From Tetradesmus obliquus (lineage: Eukaryota > Chlorophyta > Chlorophyceae > Sphaeropleales > Scenedesmaceae): a stretch of 64,000 nt of DNA. Location of the stretch: NCBI GenBank assembly GCA_030272155.1, contig CP126202.1:2666001-2730000 (forward strand). The letters are read 5' to 3'. Both the position numbers and the translations under genes were made by a program. Below are positions 1-11,697 of this stretch, piece by piece. The notes below the pieces were generated by a model. It did not search any database. It was not told the DNA's origin and saw only the letters and a program-made list of their open reading frames with translations. Each line of letters starts with the position of its first letter. The stretch's first letter is position 1.

Positions 1-208
1 CATGCTATGGTGTCTAAACACGGCAGCTGCTTGCCAGCAGCGCCTGCGCTGCAGCCACAGCCATGCCAGGAGGATGGCAATCCTGTCTGATGCAGCCAGC
101 CCTCTGTGCTGCCCTTGTGTGGTGCCAACCCCACCTGTGCTGCATTTGTGAGTCAAAAAGCCCACGTTGTGTGCCAGGGTAAGAGATGTGACAACATGCA
201 AAGCCCAC

Positions 209-2035
209 CTGTGCTGCCCTTGTGTGCCATGGAGTACACGCTCTGCGCGCCAGCACCGCCAAACTTTGTGAAGGCAGCTAGCTCCTGGTAGCCATCATAT
301 GCAGACTGCAGCAGCAGCAGCGGCAGCGGCAGCAGCAGCAGCAGCGGCGGCAGCAGCAGCAGCAGAAGGTGGAGCCACAGCTGACGCCATGCTATGAGAG
401 CTAGCATGCCGTACTGGTCGCTACAGCCGGATGCCGCTGATGCCACCCACAACTCATCATCATCAGCAGCCATGTGTAGTGTCAAAGCTCCTGCTATTCA
501 GTCGGCGGAGCATACATCAGCAGTATGGCAGTGGCATGATCATTGCTTTGCTGGTGTACATCAGCACGCACCGACAGCTGCTCACAAATGCCGCTTGATG
601 CCAGCAGCAGAGCAGGCACGAATGTTACAAGATTGTCACAAGAGATGTTACGAGACTGTGACAAGGGATGTTACAAGACTGTTACAAGCAGCACTCACCG
701 ACAGCTGCCCATAGCTGCCGCTTGTGGCCATGGCATGGATCTCATTGTAGGAGCCTGAGTCACTGGCCCTGCAGCAAAGCAGAGCAGGCAGGGGTGTCAC
801 AAAACTGTTACAAGCCTGTTACAAAGTACACACAACAAAGGTGCAGTTCTTTGGCGTTTGCGGTGCAGATGGGCACTGATCGTTGCATGATTACTCACTC
901 AGCCTCCTCAGCGATGCCCTCCTCTGTATCTCCTGGCCTTGTGCAAGCAGCAAACGCCACAGCCTTGCCACTCAGTGCACGGCTGCTGCTCCTGCTGCCT
1001 TACTGTAAGACATGCAGGCAGGCAGCCCCCAAGACAAGCAGGCAGTCACGCACAACGCATACATCGCATGCACCTTTTCAACTAGGCACACGCTGATGCT
1101 GCCTGGCGGAAAGACAAAGAGCAAACACGAGAGAAAAAGCACACTCACTCAGCCTCCTCTGCGATGCCCTCCTCTGTATCCCCTGGGCTCGTGCCAGCAG
1201 CAAAGGCCACATTCTTGCCACTCAGAGCTCCACTGCTGCTCCTGCCGTTGCCGTTGATCGCTAGCTGTGCTGTACTGCCCAGCTGAGGCTCTGCTGCTGC
1301 GGCGTACGTGACAGCAGCATTGAGCTCCTGGGCAGCTGCCATCAGGGAGTCGTAGTGGCTGGAGTAGTCGAAAACACCCTCCGCAACCCTGCAGCCGCAG
1401 CCGCAGCAGCAGCAGCAGCAGCAGCGGCAGGAGCTGTGGCATCAGTATAGGCAGAGAAAGCATGCATGGTTGCACTTCTGCAGAGAAAGCATGCATGGTT
1501 TCACCTGTAGATCTGCAAGACGATGGCAACGCAATGCACTGGACACTGTGACAACATGATCATACATGCTGCCACCAGTGTGTTTGTTACTGTTACGTTA
1601 CATAACAGTTTCATGGCATAACCCACTAACCTGCAGATCTGGGTACTCCCTGCGCAACGTCTCCGCGCCCAGCAGGATGACACGCAGTACTAATGTAATG
1701 AAACCTGACACTTCATTCAATGATTTGATGTGTTTGTTTACTGGTATTGTTTATTGTTTCGACTCACTAACCTGCAGATCTGTGAGATGGTCTCCACGCA
1801 GTGCACGGGGTACTCCCCGCGCAGTGTCTCCGCGCCCAGCAGGATGCCATCCACGCCATCCAGCACAGCATTGGCGATGTCTGAGCAGCAGCAGCAGCAG
1901 GAGCAGCAGCAGGAGCAGCAGCAGCAGCAGCGGCAGCGGCAGCAGCAGGAGCAGCAGGCATGCATTGCATTAGTTTGCAGCAAGCCCAGCAGGATGCCGT
2001 CAACGCTGTCAAGCACAGCATTGGCAATGTCTGAC

Positions 2036-2077
<42 letters not shown>

Positions 2078-3875
2078 GCAGGCAATGCATCAGTCCATCA
2101 TGGACCATGATGGTCAACTCAACGCAGCAGATCAGCAAACCCAGTAGCACACCCAGAGCCAACTGGCAGCTGCCTGCAGTCCTCGCAAAAGCAGTAGCAG
2201 ATGCAGCATCAACCGCAGCCGCAGCATCTGGGGTATCAGTTGTTGGGATGCACAAGCGTGCTGTTAGCACCTCCACCGCCGAGCTCACCGGTTGCCTCTG
2301 CCCGCGTGGGCCTTGGGTTGGACACCATTGAGTCCACCACGCGTGTGATGAGCACGGGCTTGCCCAGCAGGTTGCAGTGGCTGATCAGCTGCTTCTGCAC
2401 CAGCGCCATCTTCTCAGGAGCCACGTCCAGCCCGATGTTGCCCCTGTGGCAGACAACACAAAGGCACAAAGCAGCTGGGCCATTGTGGCTGACATGACTG
2501 TGGCAGACCCAGACATGGTTTGTTCACTAGTCAATCACCACCAGCAAGATGCTTGAATGTGGTGTTGCTATGTGCTTTGACGACAAAACAACGTAGCAGC
2601 AGTGCCAAACTCAGTCTGACACGCGCAGCAATGCGCTGTGGCCTTCCTAGTGGCGCTTTCTGCACACCCGCCTTGAACACTGCAGCCAGCGGCTGCTGTA
2701 TCAGCAATCACCAAGTGCAAAAAGCAGCTTCTCACAAACTATGCCATGCAGCTATTCACAGCAGCAGCAGCAGCAGCCTACCTGCTCATCACGATGCCAT
2801 CTGCTGCTGCTGCCGCCACCTTGAACCCACAACACAAACAATGTGCAGCAGCCTTTCAAAACCCTGCAGCAGCAGCTTACCTGCTCATCACGATGCCGTC
2901 TGCTGCTGCCAGGATGCCTCGGAAATTGAGCAGTGCCTGCCGCGTCTCCACCTTGGCCAGAATCTTGGTGTGCGTCATGCCCAGTGAGTCCAGGAACAGC
3001 CGCGCCTCACGCACATCCTCGCTGCAGGACACAAACAGAGAAACCACGCACAGGCAGTTGGGAACAGGTGAAGCACAGCAGGCTGAGGCCCAAGGAGCCC
3101 AGGAACAGCCGCGCCAGAGTCGCACATCACTTATTATACCCCGCTGCTGCTGCAGCTTCTGTAAAGCTGGCACACAGTTGAGTTTGGTGTACCGCCCTTA
3201 TCCCCCCCGCCTCACCGCGTGCGCGTGTAGGCGAGGTTGACGTAGTCGATCTCAAACTCTGCGCCCAGCGCCGCGATGGCCTGCCTGTCGTACTCGCTGA
3301 ACAGCGGCAGGTTGTTCTGCAGGTTGAGCAGGCTGTCAGCGCTGCGCTCCATGTGGAACACCTGGCGGGGGGGGGGGGGGGGGGGGGCAGCGGCAGCAGC
3401 AGCAGCAGCAGTGGCAGCGAGCAAAGTCAATATGCAGGTCAAAGCTTTCAGAGATAGAACTGCGCAAATTACTCACAGAAGCAGCAGCACAGGAAAACAC
3501 AGGCAAGATAAGCTTGTTCTACTGTTGCACCAAGTGCAGGTTGCTGACATGCTTTGTGACATTGTAACACATTTCAAAACTACCCCATGACAGCTCACCG
3601 TCATCAGGCCGTCCATGACTGCGCTGTTCTGCGCCTCGCAGATGATGTCCTGCCCCTCCACCTGCAGCACGGTAAGGTAGAGGCTGGCGCTGTCTGAGCC
3701 GCACACCAGGTACCTGAGATCAAGCAGCAGCAGCAGCAGCAGCGGCAGCAGAGTGTTCAGCAAATACACAGCACACAGACCGCCAGTGTCTGCTGAGGTA
3801 GAGGCTGGCACTGTCTAAGCCGCACACCAGGTACCTGTGGGTGCAGTCGTGGCAGCGACATAACGGGGCAAGATC

Positions 3876-3919
<44 letters not shown>

Positions 3920-4627
3920 GCGGCAGTGGTTCAGCAAATACCATACGAACACAGAGCAGCAGGACAGGCAGCAGAAGACATCAGCAGACAGCAGGAGCAG
4001 CAGCAGCACCAACAACAAATAGAAGTACACCATACAGCCCCCACCTGCCAATGTAGATTGTGTCTCCCTCCTTCACCATGTTGTGCAGCAGCGGGTACGT
4101 CACAGGCAGCACAGTAGGGGATGCCTCCACATCCTGGCGTGTGGTGATCATCAGCGTCTGCAGGCAAAGCAATGTAACAGCAGCCAGTGTTCGGCAGATT
4201 CATACAGTACAATGTATTTTGAAATAGTAGGGGAGGCTTCCACATCCTGGCGTGTGGTGATCATCAGCGTCTGCAGGCAAAGCAAATGAACAGCAACTAT
4301 TGTTTGGCAAGTTTATGGACGTCAACTTCAAAGTAGTAGGGGAGGCCTCCACATCCTGGTGTTTGTGATCATCAAGGTCTGCAGGCAGCAACAAAATCAG
4401 AAGCAGTTGCAGCCACTCTGGCACGGATCATTATGATCTCAACACCAAATCACTCTCACAGTTTGATAGTTGCCGCAGCCCCACCTGCCCTGCCGTGACG
4501 TTGAAGGGGTCTGGGTGTGCTGGCCAGCCATCGTCGCCGATCACGCACTGCCGCCGCACCATGACCTCCCGCCCCAGGCTGCTCAGCACCACAGCACACA
4601 GCTTCTTGGTGTTGGCCATGGCCGCCT

Positions 4628-4674
<47 letters not shown>

Positions 4675-4757
4675 GGTTTGAAGGTGCACCATGACCTCTC
4701 TCCCCAGGCTGCTCAGCACCACAGCACACAGCTTCTTTGTGTTGGCCATGGCCGCCT

Positions 4758-4836
<79 letters not shown>

Positions 4837-5641
4837 TTGAAGGTGCACCAGCAGCTCCTTTTCCAGGCTGCTCAGCACCACCACACACAGCTTTGTGGGC
4901 TTTTGCCTTGGCTGCTCTCAGCATGCAGGCGCAGAATCAGCATAGCCCGTACGAGTGCAGTGTACAACGCAGCGTTCGTGCCAGCTGCTGAGCATTGCTG
5001 CCTGTGAGATTACCCAACGCCGCACGCCGCATGCATCATTGCCTAGCTCACGTTGAGTGCTGCCAGCGTTGCGCGGTGGAAGTCCAGGCCACCCCACGTG
5101 AGGTCGATGCGTGCAGTCACCATGCCTGCCCGCAGCATCTCCTCCAGCACCTCCACATTGTGGCTGCTTGGACCCAGGCTGCAGACCAGCTTGGTGGCTG
5201 CAGGCAGAACAGAGAGAATAAGAAAGTCAGGTAACGTTTGAGGTTTTGTGTGTGCTGTTTGCAGTGTGTTGTGAAGCTAGGTGGCGCACGGGGGCAGCAT
5301 CTGGTCCAGCACTTCCACATTGTGGCTGCTTGGACCCGAGCTGCACACCAGCTTGGTGGCTGCAGGCAGGCAGAAATTGGGCAGCAGGTGGTGCATAGCA
5401 GACGCTGCTGAGCACACCTGACTTTGAGCAAGCACTATGCATCCCTTCTACCACGCCACAAGAATTTCACAAGACAATTGTGGCTCAGGACAGTACATAT
5501 GCGCCGTTGTGTGGTGCTCTCACCTGTGAATGCTCCTGGCGTATCATCTGCTGGCACCATCACCTCCGTCAAGTCAAGCGACTTGAAGAAGTGCGTCTTG
5601 GCCTTGACATGCATCCTTGGGGCTTTGCGTCCAGAAAACAT
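209..5641 (-). CDS. PYK: pyruvate kinase, plant cytosolic type, copy A (3' end off window)
   Basis: Transfers phosphate from phosphoenolpyruvate to ADP at the end of glycolysis. Minus-strand exons, 5' to 3': 5524-5641 (start ATG at 5641), 5052-5197, 4485-4625, 4045-4157, 3599-3713, 3216-3361, 2881-3021, 2289-2443, 1772-1880, 1149-1388 and 209-305. One or two small exons between 1149 and 305 were not resolved, and the rest lies left of base 1. Motifs seen: [35 protein letters not shown], catalytic-Lys segment [39 protein letters not shown] and GAETLRG. RGN and TRVVDSM are the plant cytosolic forms. All splice phases agree with copy B at 38670-51735. Exon 3 (141 nt) equals exons 3+4 of copy B, so one intron is absent here. 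Several introns hold partial exon copies. The family call is very secure; some exon edges are less so. Confidence 0.9.
893..1010 (-). repeat. copy of the donor end of PK-A exon 10
   Basis: Bases 893-975 repeat the 3' part of exon 10 (1149-1240) with its GTGAGT donor, downstream of the real exon. It is one of many exon-edge duplications in this gene. It would add a second donor to the same intron. Confidence 0.7.
1626..1681 (-). repeat. partial copy of PK-A exon 9 (donor end)
   Basis: The segment repeats the donor-proximal part of exon 9 (1772-1830), including the CAG|GTTAGT-like donor and the bases for the GAETLRG region, with small deletions. A shorter trace of the same donor is at 1501-1530. 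It lies in the intron downstream of exon 9. Confidence 0.7.
1978..2036 (-). repeat. partial copy of PK-A exon 9 (acceptor end)
   Basis: This repeats the first ~50 bases of exon 9 ([16 protein letters not shown] region) with its CAG acceptor, upstream of the real exon at 1772-1880. A CAG run (CTG in the sense direction, 2036-2077) feeds this acceptor too. Confidence 0.75.
2775..2815 (-). repeat. partial copy of PK-A exon 7 (donor end)
   Basis: It repeats the last ~25 coding bases of exon 7 (ADGIVMSR region, real copy 2881-2910) with the GT donor. Copy B has four comparable copies of the same junction at 42750-43135. Confidence 0.65.
3367..3387. repeat. poly-G run (poly-C tract of a splice acceptor)
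   Basis: Twenty-one G on the plus strand form a pure C run on the sense (minus) strand just 5' of the acceptor of PK-A exon 6 (3216-3361). The same place in PK-B has an 18-C run at 42072-42089, so the tract is shared by the paralogues. Confidence 0.95.
3788..3845 (-). repeat. partial copy of PK-A exon 5 (acceptor end)
   Basis: It repeats the acceptor and the first ~45 coding bases of exon 5 ([13 protein letters not shown] region; real copy ends at 3713), upstream of the real exon. Confidence 0.75.
4160..4385 (-). repeat. two partial copies of PK-A exon 4 (acceptor end)
   Basis: Segments near 4228-4277 and 4337-4385 repeat the acceptor and the first ~50 bases of exon 4 ([15 protein letters not shown] region, real exon 4045-4157). 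They lie directly upstream in tandem, so the acceptor is present three times. Confidence 0.75.
4626..4847. repeat. CAG runs between exon-3 copies
   Basis: CAG runs at 4626-4672 and 4756-4840 (CTG on the sense strand) lie immediately 5' of the acceptors of PK-A exon 3 and of its copy at 4690-4755. They act as the pyrimidine-rich tract of those acceptors. Confidence 0.85.
4690..4755 (-). repeat. complete 66-nt copy of ancestral PK exon 3
   Basis: The copy is bounded by a CAG acceptor (right) and a GTGCAC donor (left), is 66 nt long and phase 0-0. It covers the same 22 codons as PK-B exon 3 (40368-40433). In PK-A the working exon 4485-4625 runs through this donor position without an intron. A third, frameshifted copy is at 4847-4917. 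Because the 66-nt copy keeps frame and both splice signals, it could be included as an extra exon. Confidence 0.7.
5285..5358 (-). repeat. partial copy of PK-A exon 2 (acceptor end)
   Basis: It repeats the acceptor and the first ~65 bases of exon 2 ([16 protein letters not shown] region; real exon 5052-5197), upstream of the real exon. PK-B has an equivalent partial exon-2 copy at 39705-39760, also upstream. Confidence 0.75.
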
Positions 5642-6830
5642 TGCGAAGGATGCGACACAACAACAGTCTGCGCGATGATCGGCAGAATGTGCACGGTGCG
5701 GACACTCTCAGGCACTGCCTTGGCGGGAGGCACGTACGGAGCATTGACGCCCACTTAGGCAATCAACAAGGACAAATGAAGATACACAGCTGATGCGTTG
5801 GAAGAATGAGCGAGTATTCTGGCTGCTGTGCACACTAGGGTTGCTGGGCACAAGCACATGGCTCACGTGGTGAAGCGCAGTACCCTGCTTGGCAAGACGC
5901 GCCGATTCAACCGTAATCAGTTGGTTAGAACCAGGAGGTAAGAGGCAGATGAAGAGGACGACGAGGGTTTCCTTCACAGCGTGTGGAAATGTGGCTCTGC
6001 CTGCAAACAACCACTGCCGATGACTATGAAAGTGAATGAGGTGAATAAAGCTTCGGATTGCTCACGTCATCTGCTGTGAGTGGTACGGGAAAAGCAGGGT
6101 TGGTAGGGCTTAGTCTGCAAGGCAATCCTGCCAAGCGAATGACGAGGCACGATCGCGTCCTTGATCACGATAGCTCATTGTTGATTTCAACCACTTGGAA
6201 ACGTCAGAGCAGGTTTACACACCGTTGTCTCGTAGAATTGTTTGCAGTGAGGTGAGCAGTACTGCCCAGCAACAGCACACCATCGTGGCCACCTACCAAG
6301 TAGCAAACGCAATTCAAGTTGACAACCAGCAGCGTAGCAACCCAGCAGACACTCCGCAGCCCGCCGATCGGCCACAACACACCAGTCTACTCCACGGCCC
6401 AGGAAAAGACCAGCCACCAGCCGTGATGCCACGCGCCAGAAATGCACAGTGTTGGGCATACAGCATGCGTGCGCACAGCAGCAAAGGCTGAGTATCGATG
6501 CTGGTAATATTCAATTGAGGCAACCTGCCTGTAGCCATGTGCCAGTGCCTATCATCGCCTTGATATCACGTCACCAACCAAGCCATAGCAACAGCGCCAA
6601 TCGTCAATGCCTGTGGCGTGCTACGCACCACCTCCTGGCCCCTGACCATGTGACCATGCAATCATCCCACTGTCCTCATAAGGTCCACACATGGTGCCCA
6701 ACCCCAAATGTAACCAAAACCACTTCTACAGCACACCACAGTGCTGGAATGAGATGAACATTCACACGCACACTGTTTGCATTTAGTGTTTGCTGTCGGG
6801 CCGTGTTGGCTTGCCAAATCACATCAAAAA
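5642..6830. other. region upstream of PK-A; no gene seen
   Basis: About 1.2 kb between the PK-A start and the SDS22 3' region. Short ORFs are present on both strands, but none has recognisable domains or a convincing exon structure. It should hold the PK-A promoter and 5' UTR; no clear TATA box was identified. Confidence 0.5.
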
Positions 6831-6833
6831 GAG

Positions 6834-7300
6834 CGCAGTTGCTGGTCAGCAGGCACAGCTCGCGCGCTTCCCGCTCCCGCAGCAAACTTGCATCCAGCTG
6901 CGGCAGCAGCACACCACATGATAAAGATACAGCAGCGCCAGATCGCTGCAAGTCGGGCGCGGCTGAAGGTGCGCTGCTTGCAGCCTCAGCAGGTGTCAAA
7001 CGTGGCTAAACAGCTGCTTGAAGCACCCAAGCAATCGTGCTTCTTCAGAGCTCAAGCCTGTTCCCGCTCAGGCAGCACACATTGGCATCCAGCTGCTGCA
7101 TCGCGTGCAGCAGCTACAGCAGCCGCACACCAAAAGGAACAGCACCATACCACTGCAAGTCGGGCGCGGCTGAAAGTGCGTGCTTGCAGCTTCACCAGGC
7201 GTAAAAAGCATCCATGCAACCGTGCTGCTTCAAGACTCAAGCTTGGTCCCGCTCCGGCAGCACATTTGCGTCCAGCTGCTGCAGCTTGGGCAGCAGCTTA
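6834..7300 (-). repeat. three copies of the SDS22 terminal coding end
   Basis: Copies near 7240-7300, 7052-7100 and 6850-6910 repeat the last codons of SDS22 (LPKLQQLDANVLPERE region, real copy 7380-7440) downstream of the real stop. The outermost has changed the tail to PQLDASLLREREARE and reads open for a further stretch. The middle copy is frameshifted. Confidence 0.75.
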
Positions 7301-7368
7301 GGCAGCAGCAGATGCAGCAGCCCACCAAAGGAACAACAACTGGCAGCGCCAAGCTAATGCTCGGTGGC

Positions 7369-9572
7369 TCAAGTTTGTTCCCGCTCCGGTAGCACATTGG
7401 CATCCAGCTGCTGCAGCTTGGGCAGCAGCGCCAGCAGCCGCTGCTTGTAGTCCGGCGCTGCTGCTGCTGGGTTGTGTTCCAGGTAGATGGTGGTCAGGCT
7501 GTCAACCTGGCGGCAGCAGCAGCAGCAGCAGATGGGTAAGCATATGGGTAAGCACGGTCTGTCTGCTGCTGGGTTCATTTCAAGTCTAAAGGTAGAAGGT
7601 GGTGAGGCTGTCAACCTGGCGGCGGCAGCAGCAACCGCAAGCAAAGGCTTGATTACTACATGACAAGATCAGCATAGCAAGAATTATGTAACACTTGCAA
7701 ATAGCAAGGGTGGCACAAGGCGCCGCAGGCAACCTGTTCTATGAGCGCTTCCTTGATGACGTTCAGCCAGAGCTCCTCCATCACCGCCAGACAACAAAAA
7801 CAAAATAGATAGTTGCCCACCTGATCTTCTAGCGCTTCTTCTATGCCATCCAAGCTGGGCATTTGGTTGTCATTGAGCCACAGGTCCTCCATCACCGCCA
7901 GATAACAAAAGCCAAATAGATAGGTGCCCACCTGATCTTTTAGCGCTTCCTCTATGCCATCCAAGCTGGGCATTTGGTTGTCATTCAGCCACAGGTCTTC
8001 CAGCTGGCTCAGGCCCTGCAGGTGCTCCACCTTGCTGATGCGATTGTTGCTCACATCAAGCACCTGCAGCAGCAGCAGCAGAAGCAGCAGCAGAATCACA
8101 GCTTAGGCCCTGCCGATGCTGCACCTTGCTGATGCGGTTGTTGCTCAAATCAAGCACCTGCAGCAGCAGCAGCAGCAGCAGCAGCAGAAACACAGCTTAG
8201 GCCCTGCAGGTGATCCACCTTGCTGATGCGGTTGTTGCTCACATCAAGCACCTGCAAGCAGATGTTTGCATGTGCGCATGAGCTCCTACTTTTCAGCGCC
8301 TCACCGCAGCGCCTGCAGCTGGGCCAGCTGCTCATCAAGCACAAGTGGCTGCCGATGCAAAGCATTCAATTGAATATGCTGCCAACGGACGTTGTTCATT
8401 GCCACTTTGCAGCGCCTCAACCGCAGCGCCCTCAGCTGTGTCAGCTGCTGGTCCAGGCTCCAGATGCTGCCAACATAAAGCATCAGTTGCGTCTACAACT
8501 GATGTGTTGCCGACTTATGTATTGTACTGCCATTTAGCAGCGGCTCACCCGCAGCGCCTTGAGCTGCGTGAGCTGCTGGTCCAGGCTCCAGATGCTGCCA
8601 ACGCAAAGCATATGCGTCTGCAACTGATGTGCTGCCGACTTATGTATTGTGCTGCCAGTTAGCAGCGGCTCACCCGCAGAGCCTTCAGCTGCGTCAGCTG
8701 CTCATGAATACCACAAGTGCAGGTGGCTGCCGCATGCCAAGCTTCTGCATTGGCAAGCCAGTTGCCAAGAGTCTGCAAAAGCATGTGCATTTCCTGGCAC
8801 CTTGAGTTTATACTAGCAAGCATGCCACTCACCCGCAGCGCCTTCAGCTGTGTGAGCTGCTGGTCCAGGCTCCAGATGCCGTTGTGGCTCAGGTACAGCT
8901 CCACAAGGGAGCTGCAGGCAGCGATACCGCACATGCTCTCAAGCCTGCAGCAGCAGCACGCATGAAGCAGGTGTGGCTTCTGTGGCTACTGCTTACTATG
9001 ATGAACTTTGATGTTTTGTCCCTGCCGGCTATCGCAATCGCCGAGAAAAACTCCCTTGCTGCGCAAGCATACGCTCATATCTGCTCCTCTGACCGGCAGT
9101 TGCCCTGCAGTGTCGCTCTGCACAGGCGCACCTGCTTTTGCTGCTGCTGCTGCTGCCAGTGACAGCCTGTTGCCGCGCACCTGTTGCTCTGCAGGGACAT
9201 GCGACGCAGCGCAGTCAGGTGGCCCGGCACAATCCTGCTGCTGCTGCTGCTGCCTGTGGTAGGCTGCTGCCGCGCACCTGTTGCTCTTTTGTTCATATTG
9301 AGTTGGTTACAAGGGCTGGACCTAGCAACCATGCACTCGTTTCATAGACATGTCCTAGGACTCACAGGCTATGAGAGGATGAGGCAACTTGTCCCGACAC
9401 TCTTCCCACAGCCCACCAGACACCCACCCCACCTGTTGCTCTGCAGGGAGATGCGCCGCAGTGCGGTCATGTGGCCAAGTGCTGCTGCTGCTGCCTGTTA
9501 CAGGTTGCTGCTGTGCGCACCTGTTGCTCTGCACGGAGATGCGCCGCAGTGCGGTCATGTGGCCCAGGTTTA

Positions 9573-9624
<52 letters not shown>

Positions 9625-10986
9625 TCTTGAAGCCTGCTGCTGCCCACCTGTTGCTCTGCAGGGAGATGCGTCGCAGTGCGGTCATGTGGCCCAGGTTTTC
9701 GATCTTGGAGATGCGGTTGCGCCCCAGCCACAGCTCCAGCAGGCACGCCTGGCTCTGCAGCAGCAGCAGCAGCAGCAGCAGCAGGGGTGACAACAACCGT
9801 AGCAGCACTACAGTGAGCAAGGAGCCAGCAAGCAGCACCTGCCAGGAAGCCCAGATCTGCAGCAGCAGCAGCAGCAGTACTGCCAGTCCTGGCTTGCGTC
9901 ACACGGCGCCTAACTGAAGGCAACAATGTGCAAACACAGTGACAAACGTGACGTCTCCGCTCACCCCCAGGCCTTCTATGGTGCGGATGCGGTTGCTGCC
10001 CAGCTCCAGCACTGTGAGCTTGCTGAGGCCACCCAGTGCCTCAATGGCTGTCACCTTGTTGGCAGCCACAAACAGCTCAAGGAGTGGTGGGCTGGCAGCT
10101 GGGTCTGCTGTCAAGCTGCTGAGCGGCGCAAGGCTGCGGATCTGCACAAAAATGAGAGAAATGAACAGAAACAGTGAGTAAAAGCGAGGTTGGAGGGTGC
10201 CAGCAAAAGCAAGTTGCAGGAGAGGGATGGTGCACACAACGGAATTTTCAGTGTGTGTCAGCCGGCCGAGGCCTTCCAGTGCCTCAATGGCTGTCACCTT
10301 GTTGGCTGCCACAAACAGCTCAAGCAGTGGCAAGCTGGCGGCTGGGTCTGCGGTCAGGCTGCTCAGAGGGGCCAGGCTGCGGATCTGCACAGAAGTGACA
10401 GAAATGGACAGAAAGAGTGAGTAAAAGAGAGGGTAAAGGGTGCCAGAGAGAGCAAGTTGCAGGAGAGTGATGGGTGGGCACAACGAAGATTATCAGTGTG
10501 TGTCAGCCGGGTCAGGCCTTCCAGTGCCTCAATGGCTGTCACTTTGTTGGCAAACAGTTTAAGGAAACAGCTCAAGGAGTGGTGGGCTGGCGGCTGCCAA
10601 GCTGCTGAGAGGAGACAGGCTGTGGATCGGCGTGAGGCATGCAAACGATGAAATGATGATATGATGATAAGTTATTGGTAACGTGGGGCTGGGAGGTGAT
10701 GGCCGCCAGCAACAGCAGCCACAGCGGCGGCGGCACGTGGGAGTGCTGCACCCTGCACAGCCATCTACCCCAGTGGTGACAAGCAATGCTTGAAGGTGCG
10801 CAAATTTGCGCTTTCATGTTAGACTGTCCATCCTTACAGGGCATGGGCACCTGTACCTTGCTACCTGTACGATTTCCAAGCATTGGGAGCTGTGCAAGCA
10901 GCAAACAGTCCACCTGATTGCATCAGAACTCCAGCCAGGTCAGCTTGGCACAGCCATACACAAAACCTGGCAAGCAGTTGTGCTAT

Positions 10987-11066
<80 letters not shown>

Positions 11067-11666
11067 TGCCAGCAGCCCACCTGGTTATAAGAAAACTCCA
11101 GCCGCGTCAGCTGTGAGAACCCCTCCAGTGTCGGGATCTGCACAGGCAAAGAGCAAGCAGGCAGACGCGGAGTCAGCAGCAGGTACAAAACGCCACAGGA
11201 GGCCAGTACAGCCGCTGCCGCTGCTGCCCACAGCCTCGCTGCAGAGAGCAGATTGCTGCATGCTGTCCACAGCCTCTTCGCACTGAGCAGCCGTTGTCTG
11301 CAGCTCTGATTCCTCTGCCGTTGCCGTCGCCGCCGCCGCTGCTGCTGCTGCTGCTGCTGCCCCTTCTTGTCAAAACCAGTACACAAGCTAAGTGCCCGCA
11401 AACATACTGCAGCCTCACCGCAGTGAGCAGGTTGCAGCCGCTATTGCTGCTATTGCCGCTGCTGCTGCCGCCGCTGCAGCCTCGCCTCAGTGAGCAGATT
11501 GCCGCGCAGCTCCAGGTCCTCCGCTGATGCTGATGCTGATGCTGCTGCTGCTGCTGCTGGTTCCTCTTCTTAAACCCAGCACACAAGAGATGAGTGCCCC
11601 AAACTTTAGTGCAGCCTCACCTCCTTGAGCACGTTGTGCCTCAGCTCCAGGTCTCCAAGCGCTTCT

Positions 11667-11697
<31 letters not shown>

